DNA of 64,000 nucleotides from Ancylobacter rudongensis (GTDB lineage Bacteria; Pseudomonadota; Alphaproteobacteria; Rhizobiales; Xanthobacteraceae): NCBI RefSeq assembly GCF_900100155.1, contig NZ_FMTP01000003.1, positions 248,001 to 312,000 on the forward strand, given 5' to 3'. Below are positions 54,694 to 64,000 of the stretch, one piece after another (the stretch's first letter is position 1; the number at the start of each line of letters is the position of its first letter). A program made the position numbers and the translations under genes. The notes beneath the pieces were generated by a model that saw only the letters and a list, made by a program, of their open reading frames with translations, ran no database searches and had not been told where the DNA came from.

Positions 54694-55587
54694 TCAGCGG
54701 GTGATCAGCGTGCCGGCGCCGTGGTCGGTCAGCAGCTCCAGCAGCACCGCATGCGGCACCTTGCCGTCGAGGATCACCACCCCCTCGACACCCTGCTCCA
54801 GCGCGTAGATGCAGGTTTCCACCTTGGGGATCATGCCGCCGGAAATCGTGCCGTCGGCGATCAGCGCCCGCGCCTGGGCGATGGTGAGCTCCTTGATGAG
54901 CTGCTTGTCCGCGTCGAGCACGCCGGGCACGTCGGTCAGCAGCAGCAGCCGCTTGGCGCCAAGCGCGCCGGCGATGGCGCCGGCAAAGGTGTCGGCATTG
55001 ACGTTGAAGGTGCCGCCGCCCTTGCCGGTGGCGACCGGCGCCAGCACCGGAATCAGCTCGCGACCGAGGATTTGGTCGAGCACCGTGGTGTCCACCGTCT
55101 CGGGCTCGCCGACAAAGCCGAGATCGATCACCTGCTCGATGTTCGAATCGGGATCGCGGACCGAGCGCGTCACCTTGGAGGCAACGACCATGTTGCCGTC
55201 CTTGCCGGACAGGCCAAGCGCCTTGCCGCCAGCCTCGTTGATGAAGCCGACAAGGGATTTGTTGATCGAGCCCGCGAGCACCATCTCGACGATCTCGACG
55301 GTGGCCTTGTCGGTGATGCGCAGCCCGGCGGCGAATTCCGACTTGATGCCGAGCTTGGACAGCATGGCGCCGATCTGCGGCCCGCCGCCATGCACCACGA
55401 CCGGGTTCACGCCGGACTGTTCGAGCAGCACGATGTCCTGCGCGAAGTCCCGCGCCACCTGCTCGTCACCCATGGCGTGGCCGCCATATTTCACCACGAT
55501 GATGGCGTCGTCATAGCGCTGCATGTGCGGCAGCGCCTGCACCAGCACGCGGGCCTTGGTGTGATCGTCGATGGTCTCAGCGGTCAT
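54694..55587 (-). CDS. argB: Acetylglutamate kinase
   Basis: 297 aa. Amino-acid-kinase fold: [11 protein letters not shown] (phosphate binding), [18 protein letters not shown] (substrate loop), [30 protein letters not shown] (ATP site, given by its ends) and [10 protein letters not shown]. Length is typical. Second step of arginine synthesis. First gene of the argB-nucleotidase-dapD-dapE run. Confidence 0.96.
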   Translation of the reverse strand: MTAETIDDHTKARVLVQALPHMQRYDDAIIVVKYGGHAMGDEQVARDFAQDIVLLEQSGVNPVVVHGGGPQIGAMLSKLGIKSEFAAGLRITDKATVEIVEMVLAGSINKSLVGFINEAGGKALGLSGKDGNMVVASKVTRSVRDPDSNIEQVIDLGFVGEPETVDTTVLDQILGRELIPVLAPVATGKGGGTFNVNADTFAGAIAGALGAKRLLLLTDVPGVLDADKQLIKELTIAQARALIADGTISGGMIPKVETCIYALEQGVEGVVILDGKVPHAVLLELLTDHGAGTLITR

Positions 55588-55795
55588 GGTGGGTCCGTTG
55601 CACGGGTGAGCAAGGGGCGAGACGGGCGCGGGCCACTGGGGGCGGCCGGAGGGAGAGCCCTTCTAGCCGATTTCGATGACGCTTCTCAATCATCGCCTTG
55701 TGTCGGCGGCATGGCCGCAGGCCGGGCGGGCGTGCAAGCCATGGCTTGCGCCGGTGAGCCTGTCCGCCGGCCGCCGCGCGTGCCATATCCAGCCG

Positions 55796-57268
55796 ATGGA
55801 CACGCCCTCCCCCCGCAAGCCCCTCAAGGCCCGCTTCGTTGAAGGTTCGACGCTGCGCCATGTCGCGACCATGACGGCGGCCGGCTCGGTCGGCCTGATG
55901 GCGGTGTTCGTCGTCGACCTGCTGAACCTGTTCTACATCTCGCTGCTCGGCGAGGAGGAACTGGCGGCCGCCATCGGCTATGCCGGCACGGTGATGTTCT
56001 TCACCACCTCGGTCGGCATCGGCGTGATGATTTCCGGCTCGGCGCTGGTGTCGCGGGCGATTGGCAGCGGGCGGCTCGGTGACGGGCGGCGGCTCTCCAC
56101 CTCCTCACTCATCTACATGGCGCTCGCCACCGGGCTGATGACGCTCATGATGCTGCCCTTTCTCGGGCCGCTGCTGGCGCTGCTCGGTGCCAGCGGCCGG
56201 ACGCTGGAGCTGGCGCGGAATTTCCTGCTCATCGTACTGCCCTCCACGCCCCTGCTCGGGCTCGGCATGGCGGCCTCGGGCACGCTGCGCGGCATTGGCG
56301 ACGCGCGGCGCTCGATGTGGGTCACGCTGTCGGGCGGCCTCGCCACCGCCGCGCTCGACCCGCTGCTGATTCTCTGGCTCGGCCTCGGTGTCGAGGGCGC
56401 CGCCATCGCCACGGTGATCGCCCGCGTGGCGATGACCGCCTATGGGCTGAACGCGGTGATCCGGGTGCATCGGCTCGCGGCGCGGCCGAAGCTGGCCGAT
56501 TTCATGGCCGATGTCGGCCCGCTCTCGGCCATCGCCGTGCCGGCGATCCTCACCAACATCGCCACTCCGGTCGGCAACGCCTATGTCACCTACGCCCTCG
56601 CCCCGCATGGCGATGCGGCGGTGGCGGCCTGGGCGGTGATCGGCCGGCTGATCCCGGTCGCCTTCGGCCCGCTCTTCGCCCTCACCGGCGCCATCGGCCC
56701 GGTGATCGGCCAGAATGTGGGAGCCGAACGCTATGACCGGGTGCGGCAGACCGTGCGCGACAGCCTGAAGCTGACCCTCGCCTATGTGCTCAGCGTCTGG
56801 CTGATCCTGGCGCTGGCCCGCCAGCCCATTGCCGGGGTGTTCGGCCTGTCGGCGGAGGGCGTGGCGCTGGTCGAGTTCTTCTGCCTCTACGCGGCCGGCG
56901 CCTATGTGTTCTTTGGCGCCCTGTTCGTCGCCAATGCGGCCTTCAACAATCTGGGCGCGCCGCTGCTCTCCACCCTGTTCAACTGGGGCCGGGCGACGCT
57001 CGGCACCATCCCCTTCGTCTGGCTTGGCGGGCGCTGGTATGGGGTCGAGGGGGTGATCGCCGGACAGGCGCTGGGATCGGTCGCCTTCGGCGTCACGGCG
57101 CTGATCTGCGCCTTCGCCGTGGTGCGCCGGCTGCATGCCGGCACGCCGCCGCCCACACCGGCAACGGCGCTGGCGGGCCCGGAACTGCCGCCCTTCTCGC
57201 GCGGCGAGGACGCACCGGCCATAGAGACCGCTGCGGGGGTCTTCCCCCGCGAGGAGGAGAACGGATAG
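55796..57268 (+). CDS. MATE-family multidrug/sodium efflux protein
   Basis: 490 aa from ATG 55796; an earlier in-frame ATG would add 40 unlikely residues. Twelve membrane helices in two MatE repeats, with LFYISLLGEEELAAAIGYAG (helix 1 region), RGIGDARRSMWVTL, and the second repeat starting at FGPLFALTGAIGPVIGQNVGAERY. A cytoplasmic Pro-rich tail of about 45 residues follows. It exports drugs or metabolites with Na+ or H+. Substrate unknown. Confidence 0.92.
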   Translation: MDTPSPRKPLKARFVEGSTLRHVATMTAAGSVGLMAVFVVDLLNLFYISLLGEEELAAAIGYAGTVMFFTTSVGIGVMISGSALVSRAIGSGRLGDGRRLSTSSLIYMALATGLMTLMMLPFLGPLLALLGASGRTLELARNFLLIVLPSTPLLGLGMAASGTLRGIGDARRSMWVTLSGGLATAALDPLLILWLGLGVEGAAIATVIARVAMTAYGLNAVIRVHRLAARPKLADFMADVGPLSAIAVPAILTNIATPVGNAYVTYALAPHGDAAVAAWAVIGRLIPVAFGPLFALTGAIGPVIGQNVGAERYDRVRQTVRDSLKLTLAYVLSVWLILALARQPIAGVFGLSAEGVALVEFFCLYAAGAYVFFGALFVANAAFNNLGAPLLSTLFNWGRATLGTIPFVWLGGRWYGVEGVIAGQALGSVAFGVTALICAFAVVRRLHAGTPPPTPATALAGPELPPFSRGEDAPAIETAAGVFPREEENG

Positions 57269-57277
57269 AGTACGGGA

Positions 57278-57766
57278 ATGAGCGATAGCAGCTTTCCCGA
57301 CCTCGTCCTGCCCCCGGACGGGCGTCAGTCCGAGACCGCCCGCGGCATCCAGCGCGGCGCGCTGCGCTATCTGGCGGCGCGCGGGCTTGTCGGCGTGCCG
57401 GAATTCTGCCTCGCCTCCGGCCGGCGGGCGGATATCGCCGCTCTCGACATGCGCGGCGAGGTGTGGGTGGTCGAGATCAAGTCCTCGGTCATCGACTTCC
57501 GCACCGACCGCAAATGGACCGAATACCGCCTGCATTGCGACCGGCTGTTCTTCGCCGTCGGGCCGGACTTTCCGCTCGACATTCTCCCCGAGGACACCGG
57601 CATCCTGGTCGCCGACCCGTTCGGCGCCGGGCTGGTGCGCGAGGCGCCGCGCCATCCCATGGCTGGCGCCACCCGCAAGGCGCTGACCCTGCGCTTCGCC
57701 CGCGCTGCCGCCGGAAGACTGATGGCGCTGATGGACCCCGAGGCGCTGCGCGGGATCGCGCTTTAG
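57278..57766 (+). CDS. mmcB: MmcB-family DNA repair protein
   Basis: 162 aa. It has a PD-(D/E)XK-like core: CLASGRRADIAALD, then EVWVVEIKSSVIDFRTDRKW. The family was described in Caulobacter as an SOS-linked, mitomycin C-related repair factor. It lies 9 nt after the MATE gene and 59 nt before mutS, on the same strand, so it may be part of a small repair operon. Confidence 0.9.
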   Translation: MSDSSFPDLVLPPDGRQSETARGIQRGALRYLAARGLVGVPEFCLASGRRADIAALDMRGEVWVVEIKSSVIDFRTDRKWTEYRLHCDRLFFAVGPDFPLDILPEDTGILVADPFGAGLVREAPRHPMAGATRKALTLRFARAAAGRLMALMDPEALRGIAL

Positions 57767-57825
57767 AGGGGATAACCGGCCATGGCGCTTGAAACGCGCC
57801 CCCCGCCTCTGCCAGCGTCCCCTTC

Positions 57826-60594
57826 ATGGATCAGCCTTTGAACAGCACCACGTCCGGCGAGGCTCCGAACCCGCCTGCCTCGCCCAAGGCGGCAGGCGAT
57901 ATCGAGCGCGTGACGCCGATGATGGCGCAGTACATCGAGATCAAGACCGCCAATCCTGGCAGCCTGCTGTTCTACCGGATGGGCGATTTCTACGAGCTGT
58001 TTCTCGAAGACGCCGAGATCGCCGCGCGGGCGCTCGGCATCGTGCTCACCAAGCGCGGCAAGCACCAGGGCGAGGACATCCCGATGTGCGGGGTGCCGGT
58101 GGACCGGGCCGAGGAATATCTGCACAAGCTGATCGCCGCCGGCTACCGCGTCGCCGTGTGCGAGCAGATGGAGCCGCCGGCCGAGGCGAAGAAGCGCGGC
58201 CCGAAAAGCGTCGTGAAGCGCGACGTGATCCGCCTCGTCACCCCCGGCACGCTCACCGAGGACGCGCTGCTCGACGCCCGGCGCGAGAATGTGCTGGCGA
58301 GCCTCGCCCGGGTGAAGGGCGGGGCGGGCGAAGAGGGCGACGGCTATGTCTACGCCCTCGCCTTTGCCGACATCTCCACCGGCTCCTTCCGCGTCGCCGA
58401 GACCGACAGCACAAGGCTTTCCGCCGATCTCGCCCGCATCGAGCCGGCCGAATTGCTGGTCGCCGATGCGGTCTATGAGGATGCGGAGCTGCGCCCGCTC
58501 TGGCGCTCCCTGCCGGCCGTCACCCCGCTGCCGAAGGAGAGCTTCGACGGCGCCACCGCCGGACGCCGCATTGCCGGCTTCTTCCAGGTGGCGACGCTTG
58601 ATTCCTTTGGTGTTTTCTCCCGCGCCGAGCTGGCCGCCGCCGGGGCCATCGTCGCCTATATCGAGCGCACCCAGCTCGGCGCCCGCCCGCCGCTCGGCCG
58701 GCCGCAGCGCGAGGCTTCCAGCGAGGCGATGATCATCGACCCGGCGACCCGGGCCAACCTCGAAATCCTGCGCACCACCACCGGCGAGCGCAGCGGCAGC
58801 CTCTGGGCGGCGGTGGATCGTACCGTCACCTCGGCCGGCGCGCGCCTGCTCGCCCGCCGCCTGGCCGAGCCGCTGACCGACCCGAAACGGATCGCCGATC
58901 GGTTCGATGCGGTGGAGTGTCTGGCCGATGAGACCGGCTTGCGCGCCCAGTTGCGCGACCGCCTTGCCGGCGTGCCGGACCTTGCCCGCGCCCTCTCGCG
59001 GGTGGCGCTGGGGCGTGCCGGCCCGCGCGACCTCGCCGCCATCGGGCGAGGGCTGCTTGAGGGCACCGCCATCGCCGGGCTGATCGCCGACGCCCCGGCA
59101 CCGGCCGAGCTGACGCGGGCCGCCGCCGCGCTCACAGGCGTCGATCCCGCGCTGGCGGCGACGCTCACCGCCGCGCTCGCCGACGAACTGCCGCTCAACC
59201 GCCGCGATGGCGGCTTCATCCGTGCCGGCTACCAGGGCGAACTCGACGCCACCCGCGCCCTGCGCGACGAGAGCCGGCGCGTGGTGGCGGCGCTGGAGCG
59301 GCGCTATGTCGAGGAGACGGGGGTGCGCGCCCTCAAGATCCGGCACAATGCGGTGCTCGGCTATTTCGTCGAGGTGAGCCAGCAGAATGCCGACCGGCTG
59401 CGCGAGCCGCCCTTCGACGCCGTCTTCATGCACCGCCAGACCATGGCGGGGGCGATGCGCTTCACCTCCACCGAGCTGGCCGAGCTGGAGGCGAAGATAT
59501 CCAGCGCCGGCGAGCGGGCGCTGGCGCTGGAGCAGATTCTGTTCGACGAGCTGGTCGGCGCGGTCATGGGCCAGACCGAGGCGATCCGCGCCTGCGCCGA
59601 GGCGCTCGCGGTCATCGACGTCACCGCCGGCCTCGCCAAGCTGGCGGTGGACGAGCGCCATGTGCGCCCGGAGGTGGATGACGGGCTCGATTTCCGCATC
59701 GAGGGCGGCCGCCACCCGGTGGTGGAGCAGGCGCTGCGCCGCGATGGCGGGCCGTTCGTCGCCAATGAGTGCGAGCTTTCCCCGCCCGAGGGTGCCCGCG
59801 CCGGGCGGATCTGGCTGGTCACCGGCCCGAACATGGCGGGCAAATCGACCTTCCTGCGCCAGAACGCGCTGATCGCCATCCTCGCCCAGGCCGGCGCCTT
59901 CGTGCCGGCGACGTTCGCCCGCATCGGCGTGGTCGACCGGCTGTTCTCGCGCGTCGGCGCGACGGATGATCTGGCGCGCGGGCGCTCCACCTTCATGGTC
60001 GAGATGGTGGAGACCGCCGCCATCCTCAACCAGGCGACGGAGCGCTCGCTGGTCATTCTCGACGAGATCGGCCGTGGCACCGCGACCTTTGACGGGCTTT
60101 CCATCGCCTGGGCGAGCCTTGAGCACCTGCACGAGACCAATCGCTGCCGGGGCCTGTTCGCCACCCATTTCCACGAGCTGACCGCGCTGTCCCAGCGCCT
60201 TTCCCGCCTCGTCAACGCGACGGTGAAGGTGAAGGAGTGGGAAGGCGAGGTGATCTTCCTGCACGAGGTGGTGCCGGGCGCCGCCGACCGCTCCTATGGC
60301 ATCCAGGTCGCCAAGCTCGCCGGCCTGCCGCACGCGGTGGTGGAGCGCGCCCGCGCCGTGCTGACCGAGCTGGAGTCCGCCGACCGCGCCGCCCCGACCC
60401 AGCGCATCCTCGACGACCTTCCCCTCTTCGCCGCGCTCAACCGCGCCCCGCCTCCCGCCGCGCCGGCCGCGAAGGCGGACCCGGTGGCGGCGGCGGTGAA
60501 GGACGCGCTGGCCGGCATCGACCCCGACGAGATGACCCCGCGCGAGGCGCTGGAAGCGCTGTACCGGCTGAAGGCGGCAGCGAAGGGCGGGTAG
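57826..60594 (+). CDS. mutS: DNA mismatch repair protein MutS
   Basis: 922 aa. Domain I has the mismatch wedge motif (GDFYELF with Phe-x-Glu), domain V has Walker [15 protein letters not shown], Walker [22 protein letters not shown] and the [11 protein letters not shown] loop, and a C-terminal helix-turn-helix ends [18 protein letters not shown]. Full length and canonical. It recognises mispairs and recruits MutL. Confidence 0.97.
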   Translation: MDQPLNSTTSGEAPNPPASPKAAGDIERVTPMMAQYIEIKTANPGSLLFYRMGDFYELFLEDAEIAARALGIVLTKRGKHQGEDIPMCGVPVDRAEEYLHKLIAAGYRVAVCEQMEPPAEAKKRGPKSVVKRDVIRLVTPGTLTEDALLDARRENVLASLARVKGGAGEEGDGYVYALAFADISTGSFRVAETDSTRLSADLARIEPAELLVADAVYEDAELRPLWRSLPAVTPLPKESFDGATAGRRIAGFFQVATLDSFGVFSRAELAAAGAIVAYIERTQLGARPPLGRPQREASSEAMIIDPATRANLEILRTTTGERSGSLWAAVDRTVTSAGARLLARRLAEPLTDPKRIADRFDAVECLADETGLRAQLRDRLAGVPDLARALSRVALGRAGPRDLAAIGRGLLEGTAIAGLIADAPAPAELTRAAAALTGVDPALAATLTAALADELPLNRRDGGFIRAGYQGELDATRALRDESRRVVAALERRYVEETGVRALKIRHNAVLGYFVEVSQQNADRLREPPFDAVFMHRQTMAGAMRFTSTELAELEAKISSAGERALALEQILFDELVGAVMGQTEAIRACAEALAVIDVTAGLAKLAVDERHVRPEVDDGLDFRIEGGRHPVVEQALRRDGGPFVANECELSPPEGARAGRIWLVTGPNMAGKSTFLRQNALIAILAQAGAFVPATFARIGVVDRLFSRVGATDDLARGRSTFMVEMVETAAILNQATERSLVILDEIGRGTATFDGLSIAWASLEHLHETNRCRGLFATHFHELTALSQRLSRLVNATVKVKEWEGEVIFLHEVVPGAADRSYGIQVAKLAGLPHAVVERARAVLTELESADRAAPTQRILDDLPLFAALNRAPPPAAPAAKADPVAAAVKDALAGIDPDEMTPREALEALYRLKAAAKGG

Positions 60595-60749
60595 TCGCCC
60601 CCCTGGCGCGAAGCCGCGTCGATGCCCGGGCCGCGCCGGGCATGAATGGGCACGTTCACCCGAGAGGCTTCGCACAGGGCTGGCTGGCGTCGCAACGCCC
60701 GCTTCCCAGCACCCCCCGGGTGAACAACCTTCATCGCTTCGACAGCTGG

Positions 60750-60811
60750 AGCGTTTTCGAGCGAAGTGGATGCCGGTTCGCGTGAAAAACGCGACAAAAC
60801 AAAGAATTAGA
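60750..60811 (-). repeat. Dispersed intergenic repeat, copy 2
   Basis: Inverted relative to the copy at 9664-9729: the complement shares TCTAATTCTTT, TTGTCGCG, TTCACGCGAACCGG-ATCCACTTCGCTCG and ACGCT with it. It lies at the convergent mutS/cellulase ends and overlaps the stop codon of the cellulase gene. Confidence 0.75.
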
Positions 60812-63800
60812 TCAGGAAGTCGAACTGCGAACTGTCGAAACTGCCCTGTCCGACGATCTGGAAGCGGAGGTCGGCCTGCGGGTCGAGAGCTTCTGTGGCG
60901 GGAAGACTGCGCACCACATAGCCGTCCTCGTCGCGCGAGACGATTTCCGCGCCCTCAATGGCGGCGATCTCGTAGGGCGTGGCGATTTCCAGCGTCCAGC
61001 CGTCGAGCCCGGCGCCGTCATCGTGCAGCGTCACCTCGGCGGTAAAGTCGAGGGCGCGCGCCTCCACCAGCGCGATCGACACGTCGATCACATCGTCGCT
61101 GAGCGGCAGCGAGGCAAGTCGCAGCGCCGCGCCCTCGGCCTCGCCCACGGCCTTGCCGTTGACGACGAAATCCTCCGCCACCACGCTGGCGCCGCCGGGT
61201 GAGGCCTGGAAGCCGAAGCTCACCTCGCCCCCCGCCGCCACCTTGCCGTTCCAGGAAGCGTTACGGATGACATAGTGGTCGCCGACATGGCTGACGATCT
61301 GGGCGTTCCAGATGTTGGAGATGTCGAACGGCGCGTCGAATTCGACGGTCCAGCCGTTCAGCGCCGCCTCCGGCGTCAGCGTCATCGCGCCGGTGAAGCC
61401 GCTGCCCCAGTTGCTGGCCACGGAGAAGGCGACCGCGTCGCCCCCGGCCGGCGGGGCCGCATCGTCATTCTCGATCGTGCCGCGCCCCGTGCCATCGGCC
61501 AGGGTGGCGCCGGCCGGGCTGGAAAGAACGAGGTTGAACGTCTCATTGCCCTCCAGAACGGTGTCGCCGATGGCGGCGACCGTGACCGTCTTGCTGGTTT
61601 CGCCCGCCGCGAAGGTCAGCATGCCGGACACCGCCTGGTAATCCTGCCCCGCCACGGCCGAGCCATTGGCGGTGGCATAGCGCACGCTCACCGGCCCCTC
61701 GGTGGCCTGCGACAGGCTGATGGTGAAGGTGAGCGTACCGGGCGCGCCGGCGCTGCCCTCCGCCGCCGTCGCATCGCTGATGCTGAAGGACGGCAGAGCG
61801 GGCGCTGCCGTGTCGTCGTCCTCGATGATGGCGCTTGCCTGGCCGATGCCGATGACCGCGCCCTGCGCATCGCGGATCACGAGGGTGAAGCTCTCATTGG
61901 TCTCGGCAAGGCTGTCGCCTGTTATGGCGATCCGCACCGTCTTGGTGGTCTCGCCCGGCGCGAAGCTCAGCGTGCCGCTGGCGGCGGTGAAGTCGTCGGC
62001 GCCGGCGCTGCCGGCGAGCGTCTCGTAGCTGACCGTTATCGCCTGCGTCGCCGCCGCCGAGAGGGTGACGGTGAACACCGCAGTGGCGCCGGCCCCGGCG
62101 CCGCCCTCGGTGTCGAGATCGAACTGGATGGGTTCGAGATAGGCGAGCTTGTTGGTGTTCACCGTGCGCCAGTCATCGGCGAGGATGCCGCCGGTATCGC
62201 CGGAATTGGGGTTCCACGACCAGTAGGTCCAGCTGATGCCTTCCTGCCCGGCGGAAATGTCGATGGTGCCGTCATTGTCGAAATCGCCGGCCATGTAGGA
62301 GGTCAGCGCCTCCAGCCAGGGCGCGTCCTTGGGGTCCTGCAGCTTGGTGCCGAACTCGCCGATCAGCACGGGGGCGATGTTCTCGCGGTAGATGTAGCCC
62401 CACATCTCGTCGAATTTTTCCGGCAGCTGCGCGGCGAAGTCCGGATCGCTGAACCAGGGCTGCTCATAGACCGAGTTGCCGTAGTCATGGGCGGAATAGA
62501 CCAGCTTGTTCGGCACATCGAGTTCGATCGGCCGGTCGCGCACGCCCTGGAGATTGCCGCCCCACCAGTAATTGTCGCCCTCATAGGCGGCGACGCCCTC
62601 GACGAAGATCAGCCAGTTCGGGTTGACCTCGCCAATGGCGTTGCCGGCGCGCTCGGCGGCGGCCGCCCAGTCGTTTGCCCCGCCGCCGCCCCAGGTGCCG
62701 GCATGTGGCTCATTGTGCAGATCGGCGCCGATGACAGCGGTGCTGTCGGCATAGCGTTCGGCCAGCATCTGCCAGTCGTCGATCCACGCCGCCTCCGTGT
62801 AGGTGCTGTCGTACCAGAGTCCGTTCTCGGAGGTGCCGGCGCCGAAGGAGGAGCGGTGATGGTCGAGGATGATCTTCAGCCCGATCTCCTCGGCATAGGC
62901 GACGATCTTGTCCATGATCTCAAGCGGCGTCAGGCCGGCAAGATCGGGATTCTGGCTGTAATCGATGCCGCTGGCGCTGCTGGCATGAAGGGTGGCGCTG
63001 GCGAAGGGCAGGCGGATGGTGTTGAAGCCCAGCTCCTTCATCTGGTCCATCATGTCGGTGTAGGGCCGGGTCCAGACGCCATGCGGCGAGGCATTGGTGG
63101 ATTCGAAACCGAACCAGTTCACCCCGGCGATCTTCACCGCATTGCCGGCGGAATCGACGATCTGGTTGCCGGAGGTGGAGAACCAGCCCTCCGCCACGCC
63201 ACCGCCGCCCGCATTGCCTTCCACCACCGTGCCGCCAGAGACGGAGACGGTGGGCGGCGGCGCCACATCGTCATTGACGATGGTGCCGGTCGCGGCGCCG
63301 TCCGCCAGCGTGGCGCCGGAGGGGTTCGAGAGCGTGAGGGTCAGCGCCTCATTGCCCTCGACCACCGTGTCGCCTGTCACAGGCACGCGGATGACCTTCG
63401 AGGTCTCGCCGGCGGCGAAGGTCAGCGTGCCGGACACCGCCTGATAGTCCTGCCCCGCCACCGCCGTGCCATTGGCGCTGGCATAGGCAACGCTCACCGC
63501 GCTGGTCGCGGCCTTGGAGAGGGTGACGGTGAAGGAGAGAGAGGCGGTGCCATCATTGCCTTCGGTCACGCTCGCATCGGCAATGGCCAGCGTCGGCAGA
63601 ACACGCGCCGGGTCCGCCCCTCCGCCCGCCGGCACACCGTTGACCACGAAGTCATCGGCGACGATCGCGGCCCCGCCGGGCGAGGCCTGGAAGCCGAAGC
63701 TCACCGTGCCGCCTGCCGCCACCTTGCCGTTCCAGGAAGCGTTGCGGATCACATAGTGGTCGCCGACATGGCTGACGATCTCGGCGTTCCAGATGTTGGA

Positions 63801-64000
63801 GATGTCGAAGGCGGCATCGAATTCCACCGTCCAGCCATTCAGCGCGGCGACGGGCTTCAGCGTCATCGCCCCGGTGAAGCCGGCGCCCCAATTGCTTGTC
63901 ACCGACAGGGCGAGGCTGTCGCCGGAAGGCGCTGGCGCGGCGGCATCGTCGTTCAGCAGCGTGCCGGTCGCCTCGCCATCGGCGATGGTGGCGCCGGTGG
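60807..64000 (-). CDS. Modular secreted cellulase: GH5 with Calx-beta and CBM2-like domains (5' end outside the window)
   Basis: Open to the window edge; about 1,063 residues are visible. In protein order: the end of a Calx-beta domain, CBM2-like module A (about 63,915-63,640), Calx-beta 1 (to about 63,260), the start of a second Calx-beta (PTVSVSGGTVVEGNAGG), a GH5 catalytic domain (about 63,190-62,110), the remainder of that Calx-beta, Calx-beta 3, CBM2-like module B (about 61,430-61,150), and a degenerate CBM2-like C-terminal unit ending DFLI. The GH5 acid/base Glu is in HNEPHAG (codon 62709-62711) and the nucleophile Glu in LIGEFGTK (codon 62355-62357). YWSWNPNSGDTGGIL is typical of bacterial endoglucanases. 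The start and any signal peptide are not visible. Confidence 0.9.
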   Translation of the reverse strand, partial: TGATIADGEATGTLLNDDAAAPAPSGDSLALSVTSNWGAGFTGAMTLKPVAALNGWTVEFDAAFDISNIWNAEIVSHVGDHYVIRNASWNGKVAAGGTVSFGFQASPGGAAIVADDFVVNGVPAGGGADPARVLPTLAIADASVTEGNDGTASLSFTVTLSKAATSAVSVAYASANGTAVAGQDYQAVSGTLTFAAGETSKVIRVPVTGDTVVEGNEALTLTLSNPSGATLADGAATGTIVNDDVAPPPTVSVSGGTVVEGNAGGGGVAEGWFSTSGNQIVDSAGNAVKIAGVNWFGFESTNASPHGVWTRPYTDMMDQMKELGFNTIRLPFASATLHASSASGIDYSQNPDLAGLTPLEIMDKIVAYAEEIGLKIILDHHRSSFGAGTSENGLWYDSTYTEAAWIDDWQMLAERYADSTAVIGADLHNEPHAGTWGGGGANDWAAAAERAGNAIGEVNPNWLIFVEGVAAYEGDNYWWGGNLQGVRDRPIELDVPNKLVYSAHDYGNSVYEQPWFSDPDFAAQLPEKFDEMWGYIYRENIAPVLIGEFGTKLQDPKDAPWLEALTSYMAGDFDNDGTIDISAGQEGISWTYWSWNPNSGDTGGILADDWRTVNTNKLAYLEPIQFDLDTEGGAGAGATAVFTVTLSAAATQAITVSYETLAGSAGADDFTAASGTLSFAPGETTKTVRIAITGDSLAETNESFTLVIRDAQGAVIGIGQASAIIEDDDTAAPALPSFSISDATAAEGSAGAPGTLTFTISLSQATEGPVSVRYATANGSAVAGQDYQAVSGMLTFAAGETSKTVTVAAIGDTVLEGNETFNLVLSSPAGATLADGTGRGTIENDDAAPPAGGDAVAFSVASNWGSGFTGAMTLTPEAALNGWTVEFDAPFDISNIWNAQIVSHVGDHYVIRNASWNGKVAAGGEVSFGFQASPGGASVVAEDFVVNGKAVGEAEGAALRLASLPLSDDVIDVSIALVEARALDFTAEVTLHDDGAGLDGWTLEIATPYEIAAIEGAEIVSRDEDGYVVRSLPATEALDPQADLRFQIVGQGSFDSSQFDFLI
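61201..61328 (-). repeat. Direct DNA repeat inside the cellulase gene (CBM2-like module B)
   Basis: This 128-bp stretch aligns without gaps, 2,481 bp apart, with 63682-63809 in module A; only a few bases differ. It marks recent duplication or gene conversion of the carbohydrate-binding modules. Confidence 0.85.
63682..63809 (-). repeat. Direct DNA repeat inside the cellulase gene (CBM2-like module A)
   Basis: Partner of 61201-61328. The two encode nearly the same protein segment from FDISNIWNA to VSFGFQASPGG, with about 90 per cent identical residues over the whole module. Confidence 0.85.

Noticed and set aside
57763..60675. 970-codon minus-strand frame over mutS
   Set aside because: Fully antisense to canonical mutS; low-complexity Arg/Gly/Ala composition.

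Overview
The window is a dense, very GC-rich stretch of chromosome from an alphaproteobacterium, most likely a member of the Hyphomicrobiales (Rhizobiales). An Ancylobacter/Starkeya/Xanthobacter-like Xanthobacteraceae member is my best guess. The evidence is gene content and order: an ActS/ActR redox pair, phoR-pstSCAB-phoU-phoB with an alphaproteobacterial Pho box, dnaK-dnaJ-pmtA-pyrF, MmcB, a TIGR02301 protein, intracellular PhaZ, and a dispersed intergenic repeat of a type common in this order. I found no tRNA, rRNA, CRISPR, insertion sequence or prophage.

Layout. 1-9,660: the tail of a class III aminotransferase, then a carbohydrate-catabolism locus. One arm (minus strand) holds a DeoR regulator, a BtpA/SgcQ-family TIM-barrel protein, an FGGY kinase and a HAD phosphatase. 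The divergent arm holds an SDR dehydrogenase and a complete sugar ABC importer whose binding-protein gene is followed by a strong stem-loop. 9,660-17,270: a second import/catabolism locus, with a Tat-exported NMT1-like binding protein, permease, ATPase, nitrilase-fold hydrolase and amidohydrolase on one strand. Divergent from it are a GntR/FCD regulator and a hydantoin-racemase-like protein that lacks both catalytic cysteines. 17,300-24,900: a P-type cation ATPase, the ActR/ActS two-component pair, intracellular PHA depolymerase and Ada. 24,900-33,500: the complete phosphate regulon (phoB, phoU, pstB, pstA, pstC, terminator, pstS, Pho box, phoR) with a divergent polyphosphate kinase 2. 33,500-42,400: a flippase-like membrane protein, Kup, a TetR regulator, a GST-queG-SDR operon, a VOC protein and a sugar isomerase-like protein. 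A long intergenic region here carries a perfect 14-bp inverted repeat around a G-quadruplex motif.

42,400-60,600: housekeeping genes. They include dnaK (heat-shock-type promoter), dnaJ, pmtA, an FMN reductase, pyrF, a tandem DUF1330 protein, rpsU, GNAT, TIGR02301, Nudix, a mini porin-like protein, dapE, dapD, a nucleotidase, argB, MATE, mmcB and mutS. 60,800-64,000 (continuing past the end): a large modular secreted GH5 cellulase in which the catalytic domain appears to be inserted into a Calx-beta domain. It is flanked by near-identical CBM2-like modules and ends in a DFLI motif suggestive of type I secretion.

The best candidates for undescribed biology are the two catabolic loci of unknown substrate at the left end, the cysteine-less racemase-like protein, and the domain-in-domain GH5/Calx-beta architecture at the right end. 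Functions come from reading protein motifs by eye. No database search was run.
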